DNA of 64,000 nt from contig JAEPOO010000002.1 of assembly GCA_017642855.1 (NCBI GenBank), positions 767,545 to 831,544 of the forward strand, in the 5' to 3' direction. Below, piece by piece: positions 17,027-25,390 of the stretch. The notes beneath the pieces were generated by a model, which saw only the letters and a program-made list of their open reading frames with translations, ran no database searches and had not been told where the DNA came from. The stretch's first letter is position 1. Each line of letters starts with the position of its first letter. The stretch is from Pseudomonadales bacterium (GTDB taxonomy: Bacteria; Pseudomonadota; Gammaproteobacteria; Pseudomonadales; Azotimanducaceae). A program made the translations under genes and the position numbers.

Positions 17027-17653
17027 ATGTACCAACCAAAAAAACCCGTTACAACTTCTGAAGAGGTTCAGGCGATTCTTGGCGAAAAATTCGAAAGTCA
17101 GGAAAAGAAGGCCATAGATCACATTGATGATGTCTGCCGTGCCTGGATCGAACGATCTCCTTTTGTGACGATCGCGACGGTGAACCTGAAAGGCCAGGTA
17201 GATGTGGCGCCCAAGGGAGACCCTGAGGGCTTTGTGAAGATCCTGGATGAGAAAACCCTCGCCATACCAGACAGGCTTGGTAATCACCGAGGCGATACCT
17301 TTCACAACATCATTGAGAACCCGAGGGTTGGATTGATGTTTGTTATTCCGATGCGTAACGAAGTGGTGCGCGTCAGTGGCTCAGGTCAGATTGTTCAGGA
17401 TGATGACATCCTTGAGATGATGGTAGTCAACGGCAAGAAACCGAACATGACGTTACTCGTCCATGTTGAGGAGGCGATGTATCACTGCGGCAAATCGATG
17501 ATTCGATCGAAGATGTGGCAGCCTGAGGAGTGGGCCTCGATAGAGGGACTGCCTTCTTATGCGCATGCGGTTAAGACTCATGCGGATATGCCTGAACCCC
17601 TCGAGCACTACGAAGCGATGATGAAGTACAACGACGAAGAGCGACTTTACTAG
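17027..17653 (+). CDS. Pyridoxamine 5'-phosphate oxidase-family FMN protein (MSMEG_1061-like)
   Basis: 208 residues. It contains the split-barrel flavin-binding pattern: PFVTIATVNLKGQVDVAPKGDP, LAIPDRLGNHRGDTFHNI, GLMFVIPM, VRVSGSGQIV. The late helix region MYHCGKSMIRSKMWQPEEW is typical of the larger PPOX-type flavoproteins rather than true PNPOx. The reaction is unknown; many members bind FMN or F420-like cofactors. AAAGGATC precedes the ATG. It lies 9 bp after the MOSC gene, so the two are probably one operon. Confidence 0.87.
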   Translation: MYQPKKPVTTSEEVQAILGEKFESQEKKAIDHIDDVCRAWIERSPFVTIATVNLKGQVDVAPKGDPEGFVKILDEKTLAIPDRLGNHRGDTFHNIIENPRVGLMFVIPMRNEVVRVSGSGQIVQDDDILEMMVVNGKKPNMTLLVHVEEAMYHCGKSMIRSKMWQPEEWASIEGLPSYAHAVKTHADMPEPLEHYEAMMKYNDEERLY

Positions 17654-17691
17654 CCCGATTGAGTCAGACTCGAGACTATTGGTGAATCAAA

Positions 17692-18333
17692 GTGACAGAA
17701 ACTGTTGAAGTGTATTGGTCGTTTCGGAGTCCTTACTCCTATCTGGTAACACCTGACCTCCTGCGCCTGCGAGACGACTATGATGTCGATGTTGACATGA
17801 GAATTGTTTACCCCATCGCCATTCGTGATCCATCCCTGGTCTTTGATCCCGCTAACCGAGACAAATCTCGATACATCGTTCGCGATTCTCGTCGACGCGC
17901 GGAGTTTCTGGGTATGCCTTTTTTGATGCCTGCGCGACCTGACCCGATTGTGCAGGATAACGCCACCATGGCGGTCGCTGAGGAGCAACCTTACATTCAC
18001 AGATTGAGCGCCCTGGGCGTAGAAGCGCAACGCCGGGGGAAAGGGCTCGAGCTGGTCGCGGAAGTGTCAGCGCTGATCTTTGGTGGTACCGATGGTTGGG
18101 ATCAGGGCGATCACTTGAAAGACGCGGTTGCGCGCGCTGGTCTGGACCTTCCCGAGTTAGAGGCGGCCATCACTGACGGAGATCAATTAGAGGAGGTGGC
18201 GCTTAATCAGGAGGCACTTTCTGCGGCCGGTCATTGGGGTGTGCCGACGATGGTGCTTCAGGGTGAACCTTTCTTTGGCCAGGACCGAATCGATACGCTT
18301 CGCTGGCGTCTCGATCAGCTGAGCGTGGTTTAG
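17692..18333 (+). CDS. DsbA-like/2-hydroxychromene-2-carboxylate isomerase family protein
   Basis: 213 residues starting at a GTG. It has a thioredoxin-fold kappa-GST/HCCA isomerase layout: WSFRSPYSY at the N-terminus, with Ser where DsbA has CxxC, and WGVPTMVLQGEPFFGQDRID at the C-terminus. HCCA isomerase uses glutathione to isomerise a naphthalene-pathway intermediate, but most members in organisms without that pathway act on other substrates. With three GST-fold genes in this region, a glutathione-dependent detoxification role is plausible. Confidence 0.85.
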   Translation: MTETVEVYWSFRSPYSYLVTPDLLRLRDDYDVDVDMRIVYPIAIRDPSLVFDPANRDKSRYIVRDSRRRAEFLGMPFLMPARPDPIVQDNATMAVAEEQPYIHRLSALGVEAQRRGKGLELVAEVSALIFGGTDGWDQGDHLKDAVARAGLDLPELEAAITDGDQLEEVALNQEALSAAGHWGVPTMVLQGEPFFGQDRIDTLRWRLDQLSVV

Positions 18334-18343
18334 GATTGCGTCA

Positions 18344-19459
18344 ATGAAGAAAACGGGTTTTATCTGGCAGGAACGATTCATGTGGCACGACACCCTGTCA
18401 GCTTCTGGTTCTTATGGCGTGCGTGGAGAATTGCAGCCTGGCTTGCATATTGAAAATGCTGAGACCAAGAGAAGGCTGAAGAACCTGCTGGATGCCTATG
18501 AGGTCACACCAAGGTTGCAGGCACTGCCCTTTGTGGAAGCGGCAGACGAGGACCTCCTGAGATTTCATACGCCCGAGTACATCGAAAGAGTGCAGAAAAT
18601 GAGTGACGCGCGGGGTGGTGACGCGGGAGAGCACACGCCCTTCGGTCCGGGTTCTGTGGACATCGCGCGGCTTGCGGTAGGTGGCACAACGTCAGCCATC
18701 CGTGCCGTTGCAAAAGGTGAGGTGGACAACGCTTACTCACTCACCAGACCACCCGGGCATCATGCGGAGCGCGATCGGGGCCGTGGATTTTGTATTTTCA
18801 ACAACATCGGGCTCGGTGTGCTCTCCGCGTTGGAAGAAGGTATTGTCGATCGCGTCGCGGTGGTGGATTGGGACGTCCATCATGGCAATGGCACGCAACA
18901 GGCTTTCTATAACCGATCGGATGTGCTGACGATATCCCTCCATCAGGACATGTTATTCCCGGTTAATCTCGGCAAACATGAAGAGATAGGAGAAGGCGAT
19001 GGAGAAGGATTTAATCTGAATGTTCCTCTGCCCGCTGGCTGTGGCGGCGGTGCCTATATAGCCGCGATGGATCAGTTGGTTCTGCCTGCGCTCGCTGCCT
19101 ATAAACCCTCACTGATTGTTGTGGCCTGCGGCTATGACGCGAGCTATTTTGATCCGATGAGTCATATGATGTTGATATCGGGCCACTTCAGGGAACTGAC
19201 TCAAAAAATCATGCAGGCAGCGGACGAATTGTGTGAAGGACGTCTGGTTCTCAATCATGAAGGGGGTTACTCAGAGTTTTACGTGCCTCTCTGTGGTATG
19301 GCGGTGATTGAAGAACTGACTGGCATCCAAACACCGGTTCGCGACCCGTACAGCGGAACGGAACGTGTGGTAAACCAGTTGATTCAGCCTCACCAACAAA
19401 CCTTTATCGATCAGGCTAAAACAGGCCCATTGGCGGCCTTGCTGGCGCACTGTGCCTGA
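18344..19459 (+). CDS. Class II histone deacetylase-like/acetylpolyamine amidohydrolase family
   Basis: 371 residues. Zinc-dependent arginase/deacetylase fold with all active-site landmarks: RPPGHHAE (His139-His140), VVDWDVHHGNGT (Asp177 and His179 as zinc ligands), a later ACGYDAS that supplies the third ligand, and HEGGYSEFY with the catalytic Tyr. The start MKKTGFIWQERFMWHDT is typical of bacterial class II members. Known bacterial relatives deacetylate acetylpolyamines or small acyl amides. It begins 10 bp after the HCCA-isomerase-like gene. Confidence 0.92.
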   Translation: MKKTGFIWQERFMWHDTLSASGSYGVRGELQPGLHIENAETKRRLKNLLDAYEVTPRLQALPFVEAADEDLLRFHTPEYIERVQKMSDARGGDAGEHTPFGPGSVDIARLAVGGTTSAIRAVAKGEVDNAYSLTRPPGHHAERDRGRGFCIFNNIGLGVLSALEEGIVDRVAVVDWDVHHGNGTQQAFYNRSDVLTISLHQDMLFPVNLGKHEEIGEGDGEGFNLNVPLPAGCGGGAYIAAMDQLVLPALAAYKPSLIVVACGYDASYFDPMSHMMLISGHFRELTQKIMQAADELCEGRLVLNHEGGYSEFYVPLCGMAVIEELTGIQTPVRDPYSGTERVVNQLIQPHQQTFIDQAKTGPLAALLAHCA

Positions 19460-19484
19460 GAACGCAGCCACTATCTCTGCGTTC
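19460..19484 (+). terminator. Hairpin directly after the deacetylase stop codon
   Basis: A perfect eight-pair stem GAACGCAG/CTGCGTTC with a nine-base loop begins on the base after the TGA stop. Only a weak T-rich stretch follows, so it may be a poor terminator or a 3' mRNA-stabilising hairpin. Confidence 0.45.
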
Positions 19485-19644
19485 CATTAGTCTCTTTGGC
19501 GTCCATTTCTGGGTGACTTGTTCTTCTCTTTCCTGATTTTGTCGTCATTTTCAGTGGTGAAAGGTTGCGACCCATCGAACTTGATGTGGCGAAACCCTTG
19601 GGCTTTCCTACATTGACTCCAGCGCTCACCCAACTCAAGGGTAC

Positions 19645-20427
19645 TTATGGACCCAGCGTCCTCTGCAGCTCTCTGCCCAGGTATTGATTGAATACTGGTC
19701 TGGTGGACAGCTGTCTTAAATGCTGTGTGACCTGTGGATACTGCACTTCGAGGTCATCGCTGATCGGGGTGAATCCGTTTGACGCCAATTTGGAAGCCAA
19801 GAGCCTTTCCCGCAAAAATTGAAAGACATCACAGCAGATACCAATGTCGGCAATGGTCAGTTCGTCACCAGCGATGTAATGGCTGGTGGTGAGTGCCTGT
19901 TCAAGACCATTCAGGAAGAATTCGTAAGCTGCTGCCATTCTTTCCGCGGTTGCCTGATCCATATTGTCTGCGGCCAGAAGATAAACCTGGGCTTCCCGGG
20001 CAAACACAAGATCAGCGTCCAGAAAGCTGTCGACACGTGATGCACTCTGGTGATCATAGCCATATAACCCATGGTCCTCTGCGGATGTGCGAACGACCGC
20101 ACGCAGAATGCTATTCGATTCGAAGACCCCGACATTGCCATCTGAGGAAAAAGCCGCGGGTACCGTTCCGAAAGGATGCGCCTCAAGAAAGGCGTCAGTC
20201 TTAAAAAGGGTTCCGTTGAATCCACGGCGACTTTTCCTGGCATAGGGGCTGTCATCGGAACGTTCGTCCTCTGAAAGCTGGTGTGCATTAAAGTCCCAGA
20301 GCCATGAACCAAGTGCTGCAGGTTTATCACCAATGACTTCAACATCAACATTGCAGAGCTCTGCGGCAATCAGAGATTTCCAAACCCTTGGGTTGGGGAG
20401 GTAGGAAAAAATGCGAATGTCAGCCAC
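19645..20427 (-). CDS. Glutathione S-transferase family protein
   Basis: 260 residues starting at GTG; its start overlaps the SDR stop (TAGTG). The N-terminal thioredoxin-like part (IRIFSYLPNPRVWKSLIAAEL, FGTVPAAF, FESNSILR) contains the cis-Pro and ESxxI glutathione site. The C-terminal all-alpha part contains the N-capping motif (ELTIADIGICCDVFQFL). It resembles elongation-factor-1-gamma-like and other broad GSTs. A conjugation or glutathionyl-reduction role in detoxification is likely. It is probably co-expressed with the upstream SDR. Confidence 0.87.
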   Translation of the reverse strand: MADIRIFSYLPNPRVWKSLIAAELCNVDVEVIGDKPAALGSWLWDFNAHQLSEDERSDDSPYARKSRRGFNGTLFKTDAFLEAHPFGTVPAAFSSDGNVGVFESNSILRAVVRTSAEDHGLYGYDHQSASRVDSFLDADLVFAREAQVYLLAADNMDQATAERMAAAYEFFLNGLEQALTTSHYIAGDELTIADIGICCDVFQFLRERLLASKLASNGFTPISDDLEVQYPQVTQHLRQLSTRPVFNQYLGRELQRTLGP

Positions 20428-21128
20428 TACCAGGTCTCTCCAAACGGTCGAATAATCATTTCAGCCGCCCAGGCACTTCGCGGCTGGTGTGCCAGGTCGA
20501 AACATGCGCTGGCGATATCATCAGGTTGACAAAAGAAGTCATCGGGTTTGCCTTTAAAAACCTTGCGGGTCCAGGCCAGGTCGATGACTGCGTCAATCGC
20601 GAGGTATGCCGCGTGAATGCCTTTTGGGCCTGCTTCTCGGGCAATACTCTCCAACAGAATTCTTTGTCCCGCCTTTGAAGGCGCAAATCCTGCAAAGGCT
20701 GCCCTACCTCGATAAGCCGATGTGTTTCCGGTACAGATAAGGGCGCCGCCCCCGATCTTTATCATATCTGGCGTCGCCAGCCGCGCGATGTGGAGTAACG
20801 CCATGGTGTTAACCTCAAAAGCCTGCCTGAGACCTTCAGGATCGATTTCCATATAATTGCCGCGTTCGGCGCCAACGGCGTTGTGCACGATAACGGTAGG
20901 AACACCCAGTTCTTTTTTAACTGACTCATAGGTGGCGGCAAGCGCATCCGCGTCACTCACGTCACAAGGATAGGCGTGGCAATCTTCAATCCGGCAGGCC
21001 AGTTCCTCCAGACGCTTCTCTGAGCGTGCCAGCATGGCAACTTGATAACCGCCTTTTTGAAATCGTCTTACGACGGCGCTGCCGGTACCCGGGCCTACCC
21101 CGGTAATCAGGCATGTTGGTTTGGTCAT
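20427..21128 (-). CDS. Short-chain dehydrogenase/reductase (SDR) family oxidoreductase
   Basis: 233 residues from the ATG at 21128, which has AAAGGA 7-12 bases upstream. A GTG at 21146 is less likely. The cofactor motif LITGVGPGTGSAV is an atypical TGxxxGxG. The Asp/Ala turn ARSEKRLEELACRI and HNAVGAERG replace the common NNAG. The active-site region ICTGNTSAYRGRAAFAGFAPSKAG has Lys and an altered Tyr position: Phe occupies the site of the usual YxxxK tyrosine (FAPSK). The missing Tyr means the catalytic chemistry may differ from classical SDRs. It overlaps the GST gene by 3 bp. Confidence 0.87.
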   Translation of the reverse strand: MTKPTCLITGVGPGTGSAVVRRFQKGGYQVAMLARSEKRLEELACRIEDCHAYPCDVSDADALAATYESVKKELGVPTVIVHNAVGAERGNYMEIDPEGLRQAFEVNTMALLHIARLATPDMIKIGGGALICTGNTSAYRGRAAFAGFAPSKAGQRILLESIAREAGPKGIHAAYLAIDAVIDLAWTRKVFKGKPDDFFCQPDDIASACFDLAHQPRSAWAAEMIIRPFGETW

Positions 21129-21478
21129 GTTCGGTCCTTTTGTCACTGTCCACGGGCCGGACGTAGAGCTGTCGGAGTGTCAATCTGAGCCTGCCAACGG
21201 ACCTCGGCCGAGAATTTGCGCACCCGAGTCAGAAAGTCGTGCTCAATCATTGCTTGAAAGCTTGAGCCCGGGCCTTGCCCGCAAAGCGCGCCCATGCGTG
21301 CTTCTTCCGGTCTGTTGAAAATCGGAATGGCGCTTGATCCAAGGGTAACCCGCGAGAAGCGCTTCCGCACAGGGCCTGCAAGCGGGTGTTACTGCCTCAA
21401 GCGACTTTGGAATCATCGTGTGCCTCTACGATTTTCAGTATCGTACAGCGGCACGATGATGTCGACGAGCGGTTTGCG
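21129..21478. other. 350-bp intergenic region without a recognisable gene
   Basis: The region lies between the dienelactone hydrolase stop and the SDR start, both minus strand. Only short open frames occur; none begins with a good ribosome site or resembles a family I know. The SDR Shine-Dalgarno occupies its right-hand minus-strand end. The length is unusual for this dense region and may include decayed coding sequence, but I could not identify any. Confidence 0.5.
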
Positions 21479-22339
21479 CTAGGTAAGAGACGTCTCCAGC
21501 AATCTCAGTAGTCTGTTCCAGGCTTTTTCCGCCTGGGCCTCGTGATAAACCCGTGAATCAGGTGGGCACCATCCGTGCATGGCGTCTTCGTAAACCTCGA
21601 TTTCTGCAGAGAGGCCAGCTTTTGCAAAGTGCGTTCTCAAAATGCCTTTGGTCTCTGGTTCCTTTTCATCATCATTCTCAGCCACGGCAATCAGGAAGTT
21701 GGCTTGCATCTGGGGAATGAGCAGATGAGGGCTGTCGTCTTTATCGGTGACGAGTCCTCCACCATGAAAGGAAGCGCCGGCTTTTACTCGTTCCGGAACC
21801 GCCGCAGCAGTTCGCATAACAATGGGGCCACCCATACAATAACCGAGCGTTCCAACCCCTCTGCTGGTATCGACAACGGCTTGTTGATCCATCCATTCGA
21901 TGTAGGCTCCCGCGTCACTGAAGTTGGCTGCCTGGGTTAACCTGGCGCGCATCGGCATCACGGTTTCCCAGAAATTGTCTGTACGTTCCAGTGGCGCTTT
22001 TGTATCGCGATAGAAGGGATTGACGACCAGCACGGCATAACCGGATGACGCCAATCTGTCGGCCATTGCGCGTTTTGCCTCACGCAATCCAAAGATATCT
22101 GGCCAGAGAAGCACAGCTGGATGATGACTTTTGGTTGGATGCACGAAGTACGCATCCGTAACACCATCCGGCGTTGTGATGGCCACATCTCTTCCTGTGA
22201 CGTCCATGGCGTTCACCATTTTTGGCAGCATCGTCATGATCGCAGCACCTGCCGTCAGATGATTAAACTGACGTCTCGTCATTTCGGGATGACGCTTTAG
22301 ATAGGCGTCGGTGTCTTTTTCCGTCGTGTCATCACACAT
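21479..22339 (-). CDS. Dienelactone hydrolase family protein with possible Tat-type leader
   Basis: 286 residues. The alpha/beta-hydrolase core has the DLH nucleophile Cys168 in LGYCMGG, an acid in the VAENDDE region and a His in AMHGWCPP. Residues 20-45 (MTRRQFNHLTAGAAIMTML) look like a short twin-arginine leader (RRQF), although an acidic 19-residue extension precedes it. Dienelactone hydrolases open lactones in chlorocatechol and similar pathways, but the family is broad and the substrate here is unknown. It lies upstream of SDR and GST genes in the same orientation. Confidence 0.88.
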   Translation of the reverse strand: MCDDTTEKDTDAYLKRHPEMTRRQFNHLTAGAAIMTMLPKMVNAMDVTGRDVAITTPDGVTDAYFVHPTKSHHPAVLLWPDIFGLREAKRAMADRLASSGYAVLVVNPFYRDTKAPLERTDNFWETVMPMRARLTQAANFSDAGAYIEWMDQQAVVDTSRGVGTLGYCMGGPIVMRTAAAVPERVKAGASFHGGGLVTDKDDSPHLLIPQMQANFLIAVAENDDEKEPETKGILRTHFAKAGLSAEIEVYEDAMHGWCPPDSRVYHEAQAEKAWNRLLRLLETSLT

Positions 22340-22465
22340 GTTTTCCCCCAGATGGTTTTCAGAAATTGTTCAGCCTTTCGGCACTGCCTCTTGGACCCTG
22401 AATCACTCAACAGTGACCGATATCGGATGACACGGCCACCGAAGCACCCATGCTTCCTCCACTAT

Positions 22466-22660
22466 GCCTGTCGCCAGCTCGCTGACCAGCCACTTGGTGT
22501 AGTCAACTCTGGCTTCTTCCCAGCCCTGGGTGAGGGTGCGCCTAAACCAGGGGTGAAAGAGTTATCACATCATCGCAATCTAACGCGGGTATCAACAAGT
22601 CCCAGATAGCGGAGGTCTGTGGATGTCCATTTACGAAGACCGCCGGCACGGTCAATCTAT
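22466..22660 (-). pseudogene. Relic of an alpha/beta-hydrolase N-terminus with two frameshifts
   Basis: Read on the minus strand from about 22660, one frame gives LTVPAVFVNGHPQTSAIWDL and VITLSP and then a TAG stop. A shift of frame at that point gives PGLGAPSP, and a further shift gives GWEEARVDYTKWLVSELATG. Joined, the pieces reproduce the start of haloalkane-dehalogenase/epoxide-hydrolase-like proteins (VPxVFVHGxPxTxxxWDxL ... LSPPGFGAPxP ... GF/WxxTRxxYxxWLxxEL). The nucleophile elbow, acid and His parts are absent. The relic begins directly after the stop of the GST-like gene. The remaining 126 bp to 22340 contain nothing I recognise. Confidence 0.7.
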
Positions 22661-22662
22661 CC

Positions 22663-23418
22663 TTAGAAAGTTAGTGGTGTTTCGAGATGTTTCTCGAAGA
22701 TGCGATCCCGAAACTCGACGAGGACGGAATCTACATCACCGAGAAGATTCGGGACAACCTCATAACTTCGGCGAAGAGTGTCTGGCATCGGGTTAATCTC
22801 GTGAGGCTGTGGCGCAAACACATTCGAAATATAGGCGTAGTAAATGTCGGCCGCGGACAGTCTGTCTCCGATTAGGTAGTCGCTACTGAGGTGCTTGATG
22901 TGGTTGGTGAGATAGTCGATGGTTTCGCTGACCTTTTGTTTCGCTCGCTCAACGGACCCTTGATCGTATTGATAGTCCTGTAGCATGGGATTGCGGCGTG
23001 CTTTTTGTTCACCCACAGCAAGCACGGTTTCATGGAGCATCAGTATTCGGGCGTTCCAGATGAGGCTGTTTTCACCGGCGATCTCGTTAATTAGCCCCAC
23101 CATGGTGATGCGATCAATCATCGCATCAGGGAAAAGAGAAGACCCGGAGCCGAGTCTTTCTGCCAGCTCTATCAGCTCCAGCCAGCGGACTCGTGGTGCT
23201 TCATTGTTATACAACGCGATAGGTGCGTTGCGGTGTCGCGTCCACTCAATCAGTTCTGGATTGTCTCTTCCGCCGATCTGTCTTACGGGCAGGAAATCAA
23301 CATTGTGATGTCTGAACAGTGCTTTGGCAGCTTCACCGAATGGACCGGGAACGCCTGCGGTTAACACCAAACGCAAACCGTTACGATCTTTAGCCTCTTC
23401 AACACTCAAGTACTCCAT
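22663..23418 (-). CDS. Glutathione S-transferase-like protein
   Basis: 251 residues. Thioredoxin-like N-terminal half (LRLVLTAGVPGPFGEAAKALF, VDFLPVRQI, NAPIALYNNEAPRVRWLELI) and an alpha-helical C-terminal half with YLIGDRLSAADIYYAYISNVFAP, the usual N-capping SxAD motif. The glutathione-site Ser/Cys is not obvious, so activity is uncertain. It lies alone on the minus strand, upstream of the hydrolase relic. The ATG is preceded by GAAAAGGGTGATGT. Confidence 0.82.
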   Translation of the reverse strand: MEYLSVEEAKDRNGLRLVLTAGVPGPFGEAAKALFRHHNVDFLPVRQIGGRDNPELIEWTRHRNAPIALYNNEAPRVRWLELIELAERLGSGSSLFPDAMIDRITMVGLINEIAGENSLIWNARILMLHETVLAVGEQKARRNPMLQDYQYDQGSVERAKQKVSETIDYLTNHIKHLSSDYLIGDRLSAADIYYAYISNVFAPQPHEINPMPDTLRRSYEVVPNLLGDVDSVLVEFRDRIFEKHLETPLTF

Positions 23419-23521
23419 ACATCACCCTTTTCTGTGGAGAACGTAAGATTATCGTAGCAAGGATACCGCGACTAGCCGTCGTCTATAGCAACACAGCTCG
23501 CGGTCATGCAAACTTGCGGGC

Positions 23522-24331
23522 ATGTCAGAAAACTCAGAAGTGAAACTCGTCGCCCTGGATATCGACGGTACCTTGCTTGCGCCTGGGGTTCCGTATGACG
23601 CTTTACCGGATAACGCCATTGTTGAAGCCGTGGCAGCAGTGCGAGAAGCAGGTATCAAAGTCCTGCTGGCCACGGGTCGTATGTATCCTGGAACCCGGCC
23701 CATAGCAGAGCACCTGGGAATTAATGAACTGTATATCTGTCAGCAGGGCGCATCCATTCATGAACCCGATGGTAGCTTGCGCCATGGGTTGACAGTGGAT
23801 CCGGAGATCGCGAACGAGCTATTCGAGTATGCCGAAAAGCAGGGGCACAGCGTCGCCTGGTTCGATCATGAACGGTATTTGGTGACCGATACTTCTCCAG
23901 CTGCAGACTTTTTTGCAGCAGTATCCGGCGTTGCAATGGAGATTCATCCCAGACCCCATGAATCCGGCGTGCGTGCAACGGGTATTGATATCGTCAGCAG
24001 TGAAGAAGTCTCGTCAGATGTTCACCGCTTTCTAGAAGCCAAGTACGGCAGTCGAGTTGCCCTGCTGGACTTCAAAACCGTGACTGCAGTGCACGACCCC
24101 AGATCCAGCAAGGGCAACGCGCTTGCTATGATTGCCAAAGAGTCGGGTATACAGCAATCGGAAGTCTTAGCTATCGGTGACGGCATTAATGATGTGTCCA
24201 TGCTCAGCTGGGCAGGACACAGCGCAACGCCCTCACACGGTGATGTTTTCGCGAAGGACTCAGCGAAAGAAATTCTTGAGATAGAAGGCGTTGGTGGTGT
24301 CGCAGCGAGACTGATGGCGCTCTCTTCTTAA
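23522..24331 (+). CDS. HAD superfamily phosphatase, Cof-type
   Basis: 269 residues. Motif I ALDIDGTLL (Asp13 nucleophile, Asp15), motif II LLATGRMYPGTRPI, motif III Lys in SSKGNALAMI, and motif IV GDGINDVSML. The large C2B cap between residues 85 and 185 is typical of Cof/YbjI-type enzymes, which hydrolyse sugar phosphates or nucleotide cofactors in the cytoplasm. The stop overlaps the convergent PNPOx-like gene by 4 bp (TTAA). Confidence 0.93.
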   Translation: MSENSEVKLVALDIDGTLLAPGVPYDALPDNAIVEAVAAVREAGIKVLLATGRMYPGTRPIAEHLGINELYICQQGASIHEPDGSLRHGLTVDPEIANELFEYAEKQGHSVAWFDHERYLVTDTSPAADFFAAVSGVAMEIHPRPHESGVRATGIDIVSSEEVSSDVHRFLEAKYGSRVALLDFKTVTAVHDPRSSKGNALAMIAKESGIQQSEVLAIGDGINDVSMLSWAGHSATPSHGDVFAKDSAKEILEIEGVGGVAARLMALSS

Positions 24332-24813
24332 GCGCCTTTGTCCTGAAATTCCCGATCGGCTTTTTTGCCCTGGTAAACACGCATATCAATGGCGCGCCAG
24401 GTCGATGGTGTCAGGCGAAACAAGAGACGGGGTTCGGTTTGCATGTTCGCGAAGAAAGCATCAACTGCCTCGTCGTTTGACGGATCGTTCCTGCCGACAT
24501 ACTTCTCTGCCAGCTGACGAGAGATCGGCCAGATATCGAAAGCAGGTAATTCCAGCGCTTCTACAGTTCCGTCGATGCCCACATGACCGGGCAGCGGCGC
24601 CAATGCTTCAATGCAGAGTGAACATCTGGGATCAGACTTCAGTTGTTTACACCATACCCGGTTTGTTGTGCCGGTGAGCCAGAACACGCCTTCATCATGC
24701 AACCACCAAACCGGGACTGTGTACGGCAGGCCATCCTGACGCAGGCTGGCGATCACACCAACATGGGGTTCTTTCAGGAAGGTCTGAAGTACATCCTCTT
24801 TCATTCTTGGCAT
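24328..24813 (-). CDS. Pyridoxamine 5'-phosphate oxidase-like FMN/F420-binding family protein
   Basis: 161 residues with the split-barrel pattern FLKEPHVGVIASLRQDGLPYTVPVWW, then VFWLTGTTNRVWCKQLKSDPRCSLCIE and VGIDGTVEALEL. This is characteristic of small TIGR03618-like PPOX proteins that bind FMN, F420 or haem-derived ligands. The reaction is unknown. It is divergent from the HtaA gene, with about 115 bp between starts. Confidence 0.85.
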   Translation of the reverse strand: MPRMKEDVLQTFLKEPHVGVIASLRQDGLPYTVPVWWLHDEGVFWLTGTTNRVWCKQLKSDPRCSLCIEALAPLPGHVGIDGTVEALELPAFDIWPISRQLAEKYVGRNDPSNDEAVDAFFANMQTEPRLLFRLTPSTWRAIDMRVYQGKKADREFQDKGA

Positions 24814-24929
24814 ATGAAGTTAGCCTGATTGGTTGAACGTGGTCGATGAAGTGTACCTGCATTCTTCTAGTGGGTGCATTTTGCCGCGGACTGCGCCATC
24901 CTAGTCGCCGGACACAGAGGGGAGCAGTG

Positions 24930-25388
24930 ATGAGTTTCAATAAGTTGACCTGGGGCGTCAAAGCCAGTTTCAGAAGCTATGTCGAGGCCGCAGGTGGATC
25001 AGTCACCTTAGGTGATGGTGCTACCCGAGCTGACGATGGCGCTTTCGTTTTTAATGCGGTACCGGGAGGTGATCTTGAAATTTCACCTGATGGCAGTGCC
25101 AGTGGATCCATGCGATTTGAAGGCTCGGTAACGTTTGACGCTCATGGCGGCATGCTCAAATCAACACTGGCAGAGTTGGGTATTGAGTCGGGAGAAGACG
25201 GTCTGGTTATCACCGTGCTGGAGGCGCCGATGAATCAGGGACGCTGTGCAATTGCCAAACTGGAATGTGTAGCATCCGGGGAAGGTGAGGGCGTTACGCT
25301 GAGATCCGAGATCACCATGGATGGTATGTGGCAGATTGCTGACAACTATCCGCCAGGAACAGAACTGGATTCGGTGCAGCTGGACTAG
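24930..25388 (+). CDS. HtaA-domain protein without signal peptide
   Basis: 152 residues from the ATG at 24930, which has AGGGGAG 6-12 bases upstream. A frame extending to 24846 lacks such a site. Nearly the whole protein is one HtaA-like domain: LTWGVKASFRSYVEAAGGSV near the start, FNAVPGGDLEI, GSMRFEGSVTFDAHGGML, and a beta-rich end with MWQIADNYPPGTELDSVQL. HtaA domains bind haem in corynebacterial cell-surface proteins. Here no signal peptide or anchor is seen, so the protein is probably cytoplasmic. It lies 2 bp before an EamA transporter gene. Confidence 0.75.
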   Translation: MSFNKLTWGVKASFRSYVEAAGGSVTLGDGATRADDGAFVFNAVPGGDLEISPDGSASGSMRFEGSVTFDAHGGMLKSTLAELGIESGEDGLVITVLEAPMNQGRCAIAKLECVASGEGEGVTLRSEITMDGMWQIADNYPPGTELDSVQLD

Positions 25389-25390
25389 AA

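Noticed and set aside
21243..21416. 57-codon minus-strand ORF whose ATG overlaps the stop of a 21-codon in-frame continuation after the dienelactone hydrolase TAG stop
   Set aside because: The continuation is short, the ORF matches no family I recognise, and no ribosome site is present; chance open frames are likely.
22352..22609. 85-codon plus-strand ORF in the gap between dienelactone hydrolase and GST-like genes
   Set aside because: It is antisense to the hydrolase relic, has unusual Cys/His/Pro-rich composition and no ribosome site.
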